From assembly GCA_013396915.1 (NCBI GenBank), contig VWZL01000011.1, forward strand, positions 93,401 to 157,400: a stretch of DNA of 64,000 bases, read 5' to 3'. The first letter of the stretch is position 1. Each line of letters begins with the position of its first letter. This DNA is from Stercorarius parasiticus (Eukaryota; Chordata; Aves; Charadriiformes; Stercorariidae). Shown here one piece after another: positions 36,122 to 50,339 of the stretch. The notes under the pieces are model-generated. The model saw only the letters and a program-made list of their open reading frames with translations, was not told where the DNA came from and made no database searches. A program made the position numbers and the translations under genes.

Positions 36122-39100
36122 AGTGTTTGATTGTAGTTTAAATGCTTAAGAATGAAATTCTCTTTAGGAAAACAACCAGTATGCTACTACAGGGTATAAA
36201 GTGATTTGCTATACTTTTGAAACACGTTTATGATATATTCTCCTATATTTCTATACCTTTGAACTTAATTATCATGTACAATATACACAATTACAACTTT
36301 CATTATAAACTGCATTAACTGTTAATACTGTAAAAAATACTGTATCTTAACTGAGAATAGCTCTTGTGTCAACTTCTGCCATATTCTCAAAGTTATATTG
36401 ATCAGATGTGCCACAGAACTGGTCTATACGTGATTAATTATATTAAATTAATGTATCCACCAAAATTGTGTCTAAAAAAAATAACTCTCTTTGAGAATAT
36501 AATAATGGTTTTGTGAGAACAACTGCATATATAAAGTGCACATCGGGCCAAAATCTAAACAAAATACCTACTGTGTCATTTTTCAAATTGCCTTAAAGGA
36601 AGTGCATCCAGAAAGTGCTGAGTACCAAACTGTGGGAATTTGTAAGGTTTTCTATGGTACCTTAAGGTATTCTAATGATAATAAAAATAATGTGTCCCCG
36701 TAATATTATAGTAAGGCTTGTTTGGTCCCCTTTGCTTCATGTTTCTGTTCCTTAAAACTTTTTAAAATAAAGCCAGTGTAGTACGAACGTACAAGCACAA
36801 ATCCACAATGGAATCAATGCTTTTGCGTATACACGAGGTCATCAAGGCATTTTATTTGTGCTGCATAAGTTGTAAGCATAAATGATAACCAAACAAATAT
36901 ATCTGCTTGGCCGTGAATGGATAACTTCAAAATCTGATCCTAATCATTCTTTAGCAAAAGTGCTGATTTCTCACAATTCGTAGTCAGTAACTTGAAAGAA
37001 CACAAATTGCAACAAATATAAAGAATGATGACAGCTGCAGAAGACTGTTCAGTATCAGGATTGCCTCTGGCAGTCTTCCAATCAAACTTAAAATATTTTA
37101 TCACTGTTTTGGTGGAATTAATGTAGAAAAGTATTTTTCTTAATTCTGTGTTAATCTCTCTGATGAATACAGTGATAATTTGTTACTGAAAAATATGAGT
37201 TAAAAGTGATAATTTAACTCCTTTGGATTTTGTGACATTGTAGAACCTGACTAATAGATTTTCTAAACGAAGACATTAAGGATACGATACCAAACAATAC
37301 AGCAGAAGAATAAGCAAGTACTTTTGAGGATACCAGCTATGTAGGTCAATGGACTCTAAGCGACCAGTTCTGTCCAACTGCCATGCAACAAAGGTACAAC
37401 ACTTGGGATAATTATACCCTAACCTTGGTAGTTCAAATACAACAGCTACCTGAAAATTTCATGACTCTAAAGTCTACTTTTTCTTGCTGTTTTTTTTATT
37501 ATACTGTTCAGTGACCAAGTACACTGATACTAAAGGGACCATTTACCTTACAAAACTTGAATGAATATGGAAGATGCAGGATACCTTTTTTCCATCAATT
37601 TACTCTTGAATGTGGAATACCAGTTTTAACAAGGGTAATCCCAACCTCAGTTTGTGATGCAGTGTTGAAGTGAAGCTGTCAATATCCTATCTGTCTTCAG
37701 AAAGATAAAGGTGTCAGGTCTCAGTATCAAACAAAATACCTCTTTTTTTTTTTTTCCAAGATAAACAGAAACATATTCCTTCTTTATTTGTATCCACTTA
37801 AAATACTGAACTCAGTCTGATTTCTAATGCTCCTATTTTACTACAGTTATCATTGCAGTTTTATTTCCTGTGTACCAACTCTCACTGGATTTCAGACAAC
37901 ACAACCATCAGTTCTTGCTTTCTAATAAAATAGAAATCCTGTCCCGTATATACATTGAATTGGACTTATCCTTTCTTAAGGAGGGACTCCCACTACTCTT
38001 AAATCTCCATTTGCAGCCTTCTCTACTTCAGCTCTATTTTTACCTTTGTCCTCCTGTCTTCTGTTCACAGGAAAACCATGCCGCCCAATCATCTCTTCTT
38101 TGCAGGCAGGAATGAACATCTTGTGGTGAGAAAAGAAGCAGTAAGAGAACATGGAATTCTTTCTCTCAGTGATAAGTTCAGAGCAAGGAACAGCTGATAA
38201 ATTAATCTGTTTCCTACATTCAGCTATCTGCTTACTGCTTTTAAGAACCAAATTTAAAGTACAAAAACACCTACCCCTTCAGCAAAGCCACCCAAACTAA
38301 TTTCCATTTCCTAAATTAATAAGTAACAATATGTACAATCCTTGAAAATTAGTCTAATTTCTAAGGATTGAAAGAGCTCCTGCTCATTCCTGTAGATTTT
38401 CTGGAATTGTTTCTTCATCAGCACCTCATTTTTCAATCATGCAGTTCGCGGCAAAACAGTGAGGGACTTTACCAACATTGTTAAGAAACGTCATTCTTTT
38501 TATACATAGATGTTTTGCATTTAGTTTTCATATCAGACTTGAATTTCCTTCATGACTTTTTCTGCTGTTCTCTTTTCTACTATTTAATGTGATTTAATAC
38601 TTTCTCTGAGATACATAAGAAGTGCAGCTTGTTCCTAAAATTGTGTAGACCTTAAACAGGTCTTCACTGTTCTTCAGTTTCCATCATTCTTTTTTGCCTA
38701 AGTACACTCAATCTGCAAACCTCTGTTTCTGAGTGTGAACTCCTGTGTCAGGTGAATTGTTTTCTGGTCAACCTGGGAAAGTGTTTCAGGTCTTTCAAAG
38801 TCCAGTCTAATATTAGCTGCAGGTAACACATGACAGAAAGGGCATGTTTAGAGGAGTTTGCTTTCACTGGCCTTAGACATCAGAAGTTGAAAAAGTAAAC
38901 ACAATTTTCTAAATATACTCAGTTTTGTTTTCATTTCTCTGTTTCTTATTGAACTAAAGCACTAAGGTAATAGCGTTTTCTTAAAAGGGAAGAGTTCAGT
39001 GACTTCCTCTTGTGTTAAATACAGACCTTTCACCCTCACAGTCTGGTCCTCCCTGGCAGGCACAGAAGCTCATATGTCTCATCCGAACTGCATACAGGTA

Positions 39101-42100
39101 TCATTTGAAAAGGTCTTAACTCTTTTTGTCAGAGAAAGTCTAAGTTGACTCTCCATACAGTTTAAAATCATCCAGATAGAGGTATCTCAAAAGCACAGTT
39201 TTTTCCTCAAAGGATGACTAATGCTGAGTCACAAATGATTAAAAGCAGATATGAAAAAGAGATCTCTTGGAACATTCCCTGACAGTTAAAAGCAGTACCC
39301 TGTCTTGAAAAATAATGATATCTGAATAGTGAGCTCTATCTTCCACATAGTCACAGAGGTATTTATAAAATAATTTGCCTCACAATACCTTGTTGTTCCT
39401 TATTCTCTCTATATTAATATGAAAATGGAATCAGATCAAAGGTCAACTTGTAGTTTATGCACATTGTTATAAAATTATTTTTTTTTTCTGCAGGAATGAA
39501 TAGCTGATATAATAAACTTGCCAATCAGTCATAGGATTTTTGATTTCTTGTTTTCAGCACATCAGATATCCATGCATTGCTGGTCACAGATCTCATCTGA
39601 CTAAAGCAAGCTGTTTCCATATTCTTTGGACCCTTGTAGTAGGTTGGCAAATTAATAACAAGTTGAGTGTGTATCCACTCTTCTGTTCCACTGTGCATAT
39701 GCAGCACTAAGTTCTCCTTCTAAAATTGTCTGAAAATGTTTTGCTAGGCACTAGCATGGAAAATATTAAAACTAAAACCAGTGGAATACACTTACGCTTG
39801 ATGCTAGCAAGATTTTTGTTTTCCTGAAAGTGCTTTTGACCTCCTTCATTATAAAATTTTCTGCTATTGAATATGATGTGCGACACAAACCTCTTTAGTG
39901 ACTCCTCATTGTTGCTGTGGTCAACTGGTGTATCCGTTTCTATTGACATTCCAGAGATGTCTTGAAATGAGAATCTTTGTTTAAAAATTATGTGGAGTTT
40001 TTTTGTTTGTCTTCTGTTATCAGACCTCTTCATTTGAATTAGTTACCTATTTGATTTTGTCAGTGCTGTCATATGGTGGTAATTGGTGTGGAGTTTGATT
40101 GGCTTCCTTTATGTTTTACATTCTTATTATTCATGTTTACTAGTATTTACTATTCTTGATATTAATCATAATGTTTTCAAAACATTGGCCAGTTGGATCA
40201 GGCTATTGAAATGATGAACATCACATAACTAACAATAGCAAAGTGCTTCAGTGAAAAGCTTAGGAGTAAGTCAAATGTGAAACAAAAAGTTATTCTAATC
40301 ATCTCAGCAAATAGTTGGAACTAACAAATACACCTTGGGTAAATCAATCTTTATATGAAAAAAGAAAAAACATAATGCAGAGAGGAATGGAGCTTGTGAT
40401 GTGGAGAAACTGCGACAGCTAGGACAGCAAATCCCTCAGTTTAACAAAGCTCACTTTTCAGAAGTGTTTCTTGACACTCATCCTAAATTTTACCTTTTCT
40501 GAATGGCTTCAGTTTCATTTAGCTATATCACACTTTACCAAACGGAATAATTCCTCTTTTGGCAAGCATTTACTGCCTCCATGTATAGGCCTTGCAAAGA
40601 GCAGCTTGACTCCAGGATGAATTCCCAGTATGAGTGAAAATTCAGGCAGTGAAGGGCCACTAGCAACTCTTCTATTAATACTTCAGATGACAGAGGCATG
40701 GGTTGTAGACAGGGAACCTTATATCCTCTCAGTTCTCTTGTGTTGGTGTGGTCTCCAAAGTTTAAGGGTATTCTGTATTTTACAACTAAGTGGTTTGAGA
40801 TAAGTGGTTGATTTAAGATGATGGGATCATTCCACACAAAGGGAAAGATTGGTGTTTGGGAAACAACTAAGTCTACTCAGTTTCTAGATCGCTGTGCTAT
40901 ATCTCTTAATATTTCTTCCCCTAAATTTTGTGTTGAGTCATGTTTTATATTCTTTGTACGCTCATAAAATACTATATCTAGGTGGATAAATAGAAGAAAA
41001 ACTGTTCTAACAAAAAAATCTTTTAAAAAGAATTATTAAGCTAATGAAATACAAATGTTAATGAAAGCTAAAATTCAGCCATGCATATAGGATGAATACC
41101 TTTACCTTGTTATGAACAGAAAACTCAAAAAAAAATTACAAGAACCACCCTGGAAAAGCATAATCTGTCTCATATTCCCTTCTTTATGAGTTTCATTTTG
41201 TTTTGTTTTCATAAGACAGTTTATTTTCATAATAAATCAAATTTTAATTGACTTTTTGAAAAGGAAGAGGGATGGGTGGTGACCTATGATTTTCTCTTAA
41301 AAACATGGCTTTTCATATCAAACTTTCAAACAATTCACAAAATATCTAGAAGTTTCTGAGACATTCTAATACGGCTGGTTTTCCTAAGTCTTATTGCATA
41401 CCTGTGATATTTATTGAGCATTTTACACTATTTCCATACAAAACAGCATTTTGCTTATGGTGGAGAAGCCATGATTTACCAGGACATCAGTAGGACAAAC
41501 ATGGACCATATCAGGATCTTCTACTAAACACTGTCCTTGAGGAATATGTCCTCTTGAAAATCGAAAGAAGAGAATCTGACCATTGCATATGGGTGTCAGT
41601 AAATATTTTATTAAAATGATGCAATATGAAAGGAAATTTTTTGTTGTTGTTGTTTTAATCATGGTAATTCTAAGGATTTAATATGACCTTCAGAAAATAG
41701 CACAACACATGCAACTATAAGATTATGTAAAAAAGAAATGTAGAACTGATGAAAATGCACGGTTTAGGATCATTTGCACAAACATATTGAGGAAATAAAT
41801 GTTTTGGTTTTACGTGTAAGAATTGTTCTTAAATTTAAAAATAAAGCCATATTTACAGTTCAGAAACAACTTTAATAAAGTTGGGCTGTAATAAAGTGGG
41901 AAGTGTCTTTGCAAATGAAATGTTTGTTCTTAACCTTCAAATATTTTTCTTTTTTACTCTTCATTAAATACACAGAGCTACAAGGAAATAATAACTTTAT
42001 GCCCTAGATCTATATTTAAAAAAATACAGCACCACCAATTATGGGAACCAAAATATTTATGTTATTTTAGTGATTAAATATGAATCTGGCCATTTTCTAA

Positions 42101-43152
42101 CAAGAAAAATTATATGGCTATGTTTAACTTCTGTGTCTCCCTCTAATAAAAAATGTGGAATTATTTCATAACAGCTGCAGCACTCACAAAAGTAAACACT
42201 AGCACATTTGCCATCTGGTTTAATGACTTTTTTATGATAGTTAAGAGCTGTCATTCTCCGGTAACTCCAGATTTACCATCTGAAGTTGACGTTACAACTC
42301 AGATTAATTTAACACTTGTTACCTATACTGTAGAATAAGCTGGCCAACATTCCAAAGAAAGTCCTGCAGTTATCGAGAAAGACCTAAAATTAGAGTATGC
42401 TCCTGGGCTTGGCAATACACTTTGTGTCTCCTTTTTCTGTCCCTCATTGCTGTAATCCAGCTATGTACCACTACAGAGAAGAAAAGCACTACTATAAATA
42501 TAATCAAAACAATATTATGTACCTGGCTTAACAGGCCTTCAAGCTAATTTCACCTCAATAGGAGAAAGGTTTGCCATCACATTTGTCCAACTGGAGGACA
42601 ATGAGGCTGGGGACGAGGTTTGCACCCCTGCATGCATGGGAGTCCTCAAACTGGCAACCTGATGTGGCACTGAACAAGCTGGTCTAATGGCCATGTTTTA
42701 CATTATTAAACTGAGGATTTCTGAAATTAATGCAAATGAATGCCTGTCTGAAATATTCTTTGCTGTTCATATTGAAGATATATATTCACTGAGTTCAGTG
42801 CTATTAATATCATAGAGTCTCTGCCTTTCCATTCCCTAAGCACCTCTCATATCTCCTGCTGTGCTCACTGTGTGCCCTATGCTTTTATTTTATACGGTGA
42901 CTCCATTTCCCAGTATATACCGTAGCTTCTGGGAAACCATCCATAATTAGAACAATTTAATACCCATAATAAATATTTGTAGTATAAATTATTTGATGTA
43001 TAATCCTGTTCATTATAAAATTATTTTCTTCATGCATTTTTGACTAGCTTTAGTGACAGTTGGAAACACCAAAATATTGATGAAATACAGTAAGCTATAA
43101 AACAGCGTGTTACACCAAACTGTACATTTCTTAAACATGTGATGATGGGCAG

Positions 43153-43242
43153 CTGGCTTTAGGTGACCCTGCTTGAGCAGGAGAGTTGGACCAGATGACC
43201 TCCAGAGGTCCCTTCCAACCCCAACCATTCTGTGATTACGTG
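43153..43242 (+). mobile_element. Short CR1 LINE 3' tail, plus strand
   Basis: About 90 bp matching the CR1 3' end: TAGGTGACCCTGCTTGAGCA, then GTTGGACCAGATGACCTCCA, GAGGTCCCTTCCAACC and the tail CATTCTGTGATTACGTGA. It is heavily 5'-truncated and carries no coding part. The antisense open frame across it (43013-43252) is the usual by-product of this tail and not a gene. Confidence 0.92.
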
Positions 43243-44517
43243 AATTAAGCATTATAAAAAATAGTCTAAGTAAAATAACTTTCTGTTCATTTGTTGACTG
43301 AATTTCACACGGTACATAAAAGAGAAAAAAAAACTACATAGCAATATAATCACAAGAAACAGTGTTTCAAAGAAAAATATAAAATTATTATATGCAGCAA
43401 ATCAGTCATTTTTTGCTTCTTCCAGAGATACATTATTTTCATTCATAATCAAAGTTGCTTTATTAAACAAGATTTTTCTAGCCACAAAAAGGACCACAAT
43501 ATTGCAACACTACATTTGTGTTGGTATTGTGTCCATATTAATTATTCCTATACTTTGAGTCTTTCATATATTGGATATTTGTGAAATGGTCTACACTTAA
43601 ATACCTAACTAACCACCACCAATTTCAGCTATTAATTTTTCTTGCTTAACTTCCTTTTAAAACCTACTGTCTGATTTGTTTTGTTTTGATTTGGCTTGGC
43701 TTGTTTCTTTTAGTGGAATATTTCGTTTTGGTTTCTAATTCAAAATAGTCATGTTGTTATTTCTGTTCTTATTGCTTCTTCTTGATGTACTACTTCATAC
43801 AATATTATTTTACATTTCAAATATATAGTTATGATCATTAGTTGCCTTGGTGATGAAAGTGTTGTGTACCTGAGGGACAACTGTGTGCATTTTGCTGATG
43901 TATTGATGTAGATTATAATCTGTCAGGAACATTCTATATATCAGACATTTACTGGAAGAAAATGCCAATAATGAACATTATGAGAATAGTACCAAAAAAA
44001 AAAAGAAAAATAAAATTAGTTGATGTTTCTATTATACATGCATTTTCTCAAGACAGGTTCCTTAAAGGATCCACTACAATGTTTGCAATAGAAGTCTGCA
44101 TTTTTGGGTCATCTTAAAGTTTCTTTAACACACCTTAGCAAGAGAAGCTCACTGTGAAGATAAAGGCACAAATGCATTGATTTCAGCAAACAAAGCTGAG
44201 ATTTACTGCAGAGGCCACAAAGAATGGAAACACAAATAGTTAGCTATGATGCTAAACCAGTGTTACAGCTCCTCAGTTAGGAACTGTGGGAAAGGCAGCT
44301 AACACATTCATCATTTATATTTCAGAGGAAAAGAACTAAGTCATTCTGAGGTCTCTGACAGATAGTCCAGACCTCTGAGTTCCTGTTTCAAAGTGGAGTT
44401 GAAATAATCAGGTGGCTAAGACTGAGGGAAGAATTTCAGGCACATCCTCCTACGTACCATTTCCGTCTGGATGGTCTGCTCAACATATTTTTAAGTGACT
44501 TTTCTGCACTGCTAAAC

Positions 44518-44542
44518 TCTTTCTGTTTGCCAAACAGAAAGA
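44518..44542. repeat. Perfect 11-bp stem hairpin
   Basis: TCTTTCTGTTT (44518-44528), loop GCC, AAACAGAAAGA (44532-44542). Isolated; no run of U follows that would suggest a Pol III or bacterial-type terminator. The stem is too short for a microRNA precursor. Confidence 0.75.
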
Positions 44543-45003
44543 CTAAGGACCTAACTTTCTGCTCTACCTTCTACGCCAGGTCGAAGGTAGTCAAACCATT
44601 GTACTGAAACACACATAATTTTTACTATCATAAAATTCATAACTTTTATTATCAAAAATATTTTCTCAGATCTCAGCTGCTATTTGAAGAATTCAATAAT
44701 AGCATAATGTAGAGACTGCCCCTCCCCCTTTCTTTTAGGGCCATATAGTGACCCATGTAGTCATATCAGGAAGCAGTTATTTTCATGAGCAGTCTCCATG
44801 CAATTAAGTGCTTACAGCCTGGCCCTGAATGAGAAGTACAATAACTAAGTCCTAGATTTCTCAACTAGTATTCTGTTTAGCTGCCTTTAAAGGAATTGTC
44901 TTGAGACATACTTCTCTATTACAGACACTTTGTTCTCAAGAAACTTCACATTTTGTAGTGCTGGGTCTGATAAAACTGAAAGAAACATAATAGATGAAGA
45001 TAG

Positions 45004-45324
45004 TCACTCAGGAAGAAATAAGTATGAACAGGAAAGCACCATGAAAAGCTGCGCTCTTGTTGTGTAACTGGCAGGAGGTATTTGTTGCATGACCTGAGAG
45101 AGCCGCTGAGCAGAGCTCTCGCCTGAGCTCATCTCTGATTGTACGTTCTGATGGGTCAGGTCAAGTGTGCTCACCACAGCGTGACTCTGCATGTTTTGTG
45201 GCCCCGTTCTGGAAATGCGTCTAATGTCATGTCCAATGAATTTTATCAATGTCTTAAAGAATTCACAAAGTTTCTGCTGCATTTTCTTTAAACTCTCGTC
45301 CCTTGCACACTGACAGCATGCTCA
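45004..45324 (-). other. Open frame of unknown status, possible exon
   Basis: On the minus strand the frame is open for about 107 codons, with the first Met at 45282. The sequence has a coding-like mix early on (KKMQQKLCEFFKTLIKFIGH, then DIRRISRTGPQ) and a Ser/Gln-rich part (SEMSSGESSAQRLSQVMQQ), and is GC-richer than its flanks. An AG lies just upstream (CTGTCAG before TGTGCAAGG) but without a good pyrimidine tract. A decent donor GTGAGC follows CACGCTGTG inside the frame. I do not recognise the protein. It could be a real exon, an old retrocopy fragment or chance. Confidence 0.2.
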
Positions 45325-46099
45325 ACCTTTTAATTCTTGTAACTTCGGTCTTAAATGAGCAGCTTGCATTCTAACTCATTAAGAGCCAGGAGAGTGGCAC
45401 GTCTTAGCACTTTCTTACAATAAACTTAAGACTAGTCAGTATCACAGAACTGGCAACATCAGTACTGCCATTGTCTCAGCCTTGTACTTTCTCAGGCAGT
45501 GAGGGCTGCAGCTGTTTCTGCCAATTTGGAGAGCACTTCTGTATTGTGATGGCACTTTTTTCTTTGTTTACGTAAAAACTGTTTTATTACCTTTTCATTT
45601 TCCTTGTCTTGTAACATTTCTTCCTTGCATCTTACTGAATGTATAAATTAATGCTGACTATTAGTTTATCCTGAATAGCTCAGCAGCTTATGTGCAAATT
45701 AAACTGTAATGCTCTTCCTTCAGAAACCCATGCTAGGGGGAACCACAGTCTGCTAATGAGCACTGAGGGACCATTTGTAGCCTCCCAAGAAATTCAGGGC
45801 ACTCTGCTGTTTAAACTTGTGAGTATAATCTTCATAAAGAGTTATGAGCTGTTGCATGTATTGGGGCAAATTAAACCTTAAAATAGCCGTTTTAAAATCA
45901 CTGGAATTACTCTAGGGATGCATGAAGTCTATTGTGTATGGTTTAGGTGATTCCCTACTTAAAAAAAACCACCTTCTACTGTAATTCATTTAAATTTCAT
46001 TGAATTCACAGCACAAATATGCAAAGGGGAAGGGATCTAGGGCCTTTATTTCTCTTTTTCTCCTTAGCACATGGTTTAGTATACAGATCCCTGATACGA

Positions 46100-46165
46100 G
46101 TTGGTAACATATTAATTTTTTTTTTTTTAATTTTGGTAATTTTTTTGGTATTTTATTTTGGTATT
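46100..46165 (+). repeat. T-rich low-complexity tract
   Basis: Runs of T interrupted by repeated TTTTGGTA(A/T)TTTT units. Simple repeat. Confidence 0.65.
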
Positions 46166-48815
46166 TTTACAATAGGAAAGTTCTGTTCTTAAGCATCTTT
46201 TTGCATTTTGAATCAAAAAGAAGCTAATTTTTCAAAACTTCACTTAAGGAATCCACTTTTGGATCCAGGATCCGCTTTTGTTGAAGAAAAATGGATAGTG
46301 GGGCATCCATAGGAAACACAAGAGAGATAAGCCAATTTTCCCTGCCATATTATAAGATATGGTCTTCTTCAGTAATTGGGTACCGTGAATGTGTCTCTTT
46401 CAGTTTCACTAACTGGAACTTTCATTTACAAAAATCTTGAATTACTTTCAGGCCATCGAGAGACCTTACAACCAAATGGTTAGGGCACCGAGAAAAATAG
46501 AAGTTGAAGTTCTTTCTTGACCTACTACAGCACTACCATTTTGTCCTCTTGGATCTATTTAGTCAGCCAAGCCATGTGTGAAAGACCACTGTGCAGAGTA
46601 ATGCTTTGAGCTGGAATTGCTTGACCTGATCCTTAAAATGAGCATCATAAACCCCACCAAAATAGCCTCTAAAGGCTCCATTCAGTTTCCTAAATAGGGG
46701 CATCTAGTGCTCTTTGAGATTCCCTAGGGACTTGAAATATCTACAAAGTGCCATAGAAAATATAAAACAATTATTTACTGCCTTTCACAGCCAACACAGA
46801 TCTAAAATTTAAGAAGCTATTTGCCTAAGCATTAGTGTGTTCATTACTTCTACTAAGGCACCTGGAGGGTCTTTGTTAGCCAGGCAGCCATTGGCCAGAA
46901 GAGCCTCCATTGCTCCTTGTGAGAGATCCACACTGTTGCTGAGTTGCAATTTTCCACCAGCTGTCGTGACAGTGGTGGCTTGGCACAATGATTTCCAACT
47001 GGGCTGAATATTCTCACTATTTCTTTTTTTCCCTTAGGATTTTATACCTTCATATATTACATAAGGTTTACATAGTTTGTTTTGAAACAAATTATATTGA
47101 GGTATCAGGAATGAACCACTTCATTGTACAAAAAACCTGTGAATTAGAACAGATACCATGGTTGGCCAAACTAGGAGTTTCCTGATGAACTGAATCACAA
47201 AAACGGAGCATAAAAAAGATACAGTCAGGAACAGGTAAAGGAGAGGGAGAAGCAGAAGAGTTTGGCTATTTAGAGACAAAATCAGTGCAAAATTCATCTG
47301 AAGCTAAGATAATTGAAGGACATGAGGAATAAAAAGAAAAGATTTTAAAGGTGTGCTAGTTGCAAAAAGTAGTCCAGAAAAAGGAGAAAACCTAATGAAA
47401 GACAATATAGAAAAAGCTCAAATATTTGACTCCTTTTTTTCCTTGTTTTTTAGAAGCAAGTTGTACTCTCTAGTTATACTCTTATTTGGCAGCAATTAAG
47501 CAAGGCTGTAAAGTAATCATTTGGCATGCAAAAGATTGAGAGCAGAGCCACAGTTGTCCCTGAATTATTCACTTAACTGCCTGGAGCACAGTTTCTGGGT
47601 CCCTATCATGTCCTCAGCTGAGCAAACTGCCTCTCTGCCTACTCGTTGCCTTTGTTGGCCATGCCCCTACTTACCAGCTAAAGAGGTCCAGCAGTCAGTG
47701 AAAGACCAAGACTACAGATCTGTTTTCAACGAGAACCTGCCCGTGAGGAAAGAGCTAACAAAACCTTTTAGTTGTGGCAGCCCCTAGAAGCTGTAAAAAG
47801 TAACTGAAAGCTCATTTTTTAATAAAAGCAAAAACCAGGAAAAAAAATAGTCAGACGAAGAAGTGAACGAGTTCCACAGAAACTTAAGGGTGCAGTGTGG
47901 CAATGGGGGAGAAAAACTGTGGAAAAACAATCAAGCAGAAAAACCACCCCACAAGAAAGCTGCCTAATAAGTAAATACATTAAGAAACCAGAAAGAAAAT
48001 GCTGAAATCCATCAGGAAAAACATATCCCCACTCACCCCTCACAGCATCATCTACTGAAAGGCACAGGAATAAAAATCGGAAAAATCTGCCCAAAACCCC
48101 AGTTACAACCTCTCCTGCCACAAAAAAACTTTGGTTCTTTTGCATAGGTTAAGACAAAAATTTATTTATTTTTATAATGTTTCAAGCTACTTTTTTTTCC
48201 AGGATAGACTCTATAACATTTCACTGTAAAGAAGAACTGATATCATCTTTGTTTATTGCTTCAAAGGGTACCTCAGCTGTACATCATAAGCAGAATGTTT
48301 TTGCACAGCTGGTGTTTCATTGTTGTACCAAGCACTTATTCTTTTCACTTTTCTGGGGTAAATAATTGCTACTGACCTTCTGACATTGGTTATACTTCTT
48401 CCAAAACACTAAATCTGCTTCTGAATTCAGTCTCAGTCATCGCAGACCAACTGCCTACATGAGCAGTGCTGACTCTGCAAGCTGTCACCTTACACCGTTG
48501 GTCAGCACTGAACAAAGAATCACACTGGGGTCTGCACATGCACAAACAACATAAGCCAAAGTGTCAATACTCGATGGAGATAGGGTAGGTTGTGTAGGCA
48601 AACTGTCCCTGGGGCTTCCTTATATTTCACATTAAAGGGCTGCCTAGGCTCTTCAAACAAAGCCTGTGATGTATCTTATGTTGACCTTTGGGTCAGCTGT
48701 TTCATTAAAGAGCTGCAACTTTATCTTCAGAAGTTTTGGAGATAGATTCGAAGCTGAAAGTCCCAATGATTCTGCAGTCACACATAAGTAAACTAACGCT
48801 CAAACATCACCTTTC

Positions 48816-48930
48816 ATATATACATATACACATATATAAGTATGTATAAGTAGATGTGTACATACATGTGTGTATTAGTAGCCGTATATAAAAATTTGTA
48901 TATACATACATATTTATATATACAAACATA
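48816..48930. repeat. (TA/CA)n-rich low-complexity tract
   Basis: Degenerate alternation of ATATAC, ATGTGT and TATATA over about 115 bp, nearly purine-pyrimidine alternating. Old microsatellite. Confidence 0.8.
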
Positions 48931-49521
48931 CCTTTATCTTTCAAACATTGCAATCTCAACAACATTAGGGACAGTCCTGGTTGTATCTGGGTAGATAATC
49001 ATGGCTGCAGATTTAGTGGTCAAATGTCTACTTATTGTGTATATAATTCTTACTCATGTCCTGAAAAGAACACAGTAATAACGATCCAACAAATCTAATA
49101 GTCCCATTAGCATGCTGTTCTATTAAGAAAACGATAATTGTCACACTTCAAAATTTTCTGAAAAAGGTGTTCTTTGAATAGTGTACACTCGCTCTTCAGA
49201 GTCGTTACTAGAAAACCTGCTTTATTTTTGTTTAGATTTGTAGTACTTGAGTTAGATTTTTCTTCCATGTAGCACAGCATATTAACTAGATCGTTGACCA
49301 TATTGTTTATGAAAAATTTTAGCTTGGGACTGGGTGTCTGACAGAAAGGTCAGTGGTAATTTGATGTAAAGAACAAACAACAAGAAGTAATTTAAAAAGA
49401 AAAGGCTAAAATACATACTGAAGTCTTCCCACTCTTTCGGGGTAATTGAAGAAATCTTGTTAAGGATAAGAACTTTCTTCACTTTTATGTACTCTAAAAT
49501 TGCTTATACTCAAAGAGAAAT

Positions 49522-49542
49522 ATATGTGCATGGTGCACATAT
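49522..49542. repeat. Perfect 9-bp palindrome
   Basis: ATATGTGCA, loop TGG, TGCACATAT. Short symmetrical sequence with no further context. Confidence 0.7.
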
Positions 49543-50339
49543 GAATTTTAAGTATGATGATATATTTTTTTAACAATTATATCTCAGAATGCTTTTTCTA
49601 CTATGTTGTAGTCATATCAAATTTTCTCTGACTAAGGCTCTTTTTACCAAGGTTTTAACCAGGAATAAATGCTGACTGCCACACTGTAACCTTTTTATTT
49701 TATAAAATACAGTTATTGACAGTCACATCAGTCAACTTGGAACTTTATATACACGAATGTACTCTATAGTCTCATCCTTTGTCTTTACCAATGTATTCAT
49801 GTATGCTGCTATGTGTGCAGTTAGCCTTGTCTTTTTACTTGTCCTTTTACTATTTAGATGAAGATAAAATGCATTTCAGGAATACATAATCATATCTATT
49901 TTCCTTTTGATAAATAATTTAGCTTATCTAGCACATGTTAAAGGAACAGTAATCATTGCCCATCAGAACCTTTTGTGTTTTTGTGGCACTTAGAGCTGGG
50001 ACACATGTTTCACTGCAGAAAACAGTAAACAATATTTATGTTTTGTACTGTCAATGTCCTTGGTGATGAAAATTCTGCTAAAATTGCACATTCATAATGA
50101 CTGGAGTGTAGAGCAGGAGATAAAAAAGTCATTTTACATAAACTATTTTTTATTTAATTCACCAGTGCAATTCTTAACTATCTTGTGATCTTTTTAAGCA
50201 ACCTGCTTGCAAGAGTCAACTGCTTGTGCAGTGAGTGTTTCTGTGAAAGGAAGAGACCTGTCTGGTAACAGAGTTCAGCAAATAACATTCCTGTGATCCA
50301 TATTTCTTCTGCTGGAAAAAGTCTAAGAATGAGAGAACT

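Larger units (their letters stand above)
29010..43152. other. Unannotated AT-rich non-coding stretch (14 kb)
   Basis: No recognised gene, RNA or transposon over 14 kb. Open frames reach 108 codons (39707-40033, -) and 100 codons (40535-40837, -) without domains. The stretch 34740-35490 looks enhancer-like (listed separately). A tandem 39-bp duplication sits at 36044-36121. The lack of young repeats over such a length is compatible with an intron of a long gene or a regulatory desert. Confidence 0.6.

Noticed and set aside
44518..44542. Hairpin as microRNA precursor or terminator
   Set aside because: An 11-bp stem is too short for a precursor and there is no T-run or neighbouring gene.
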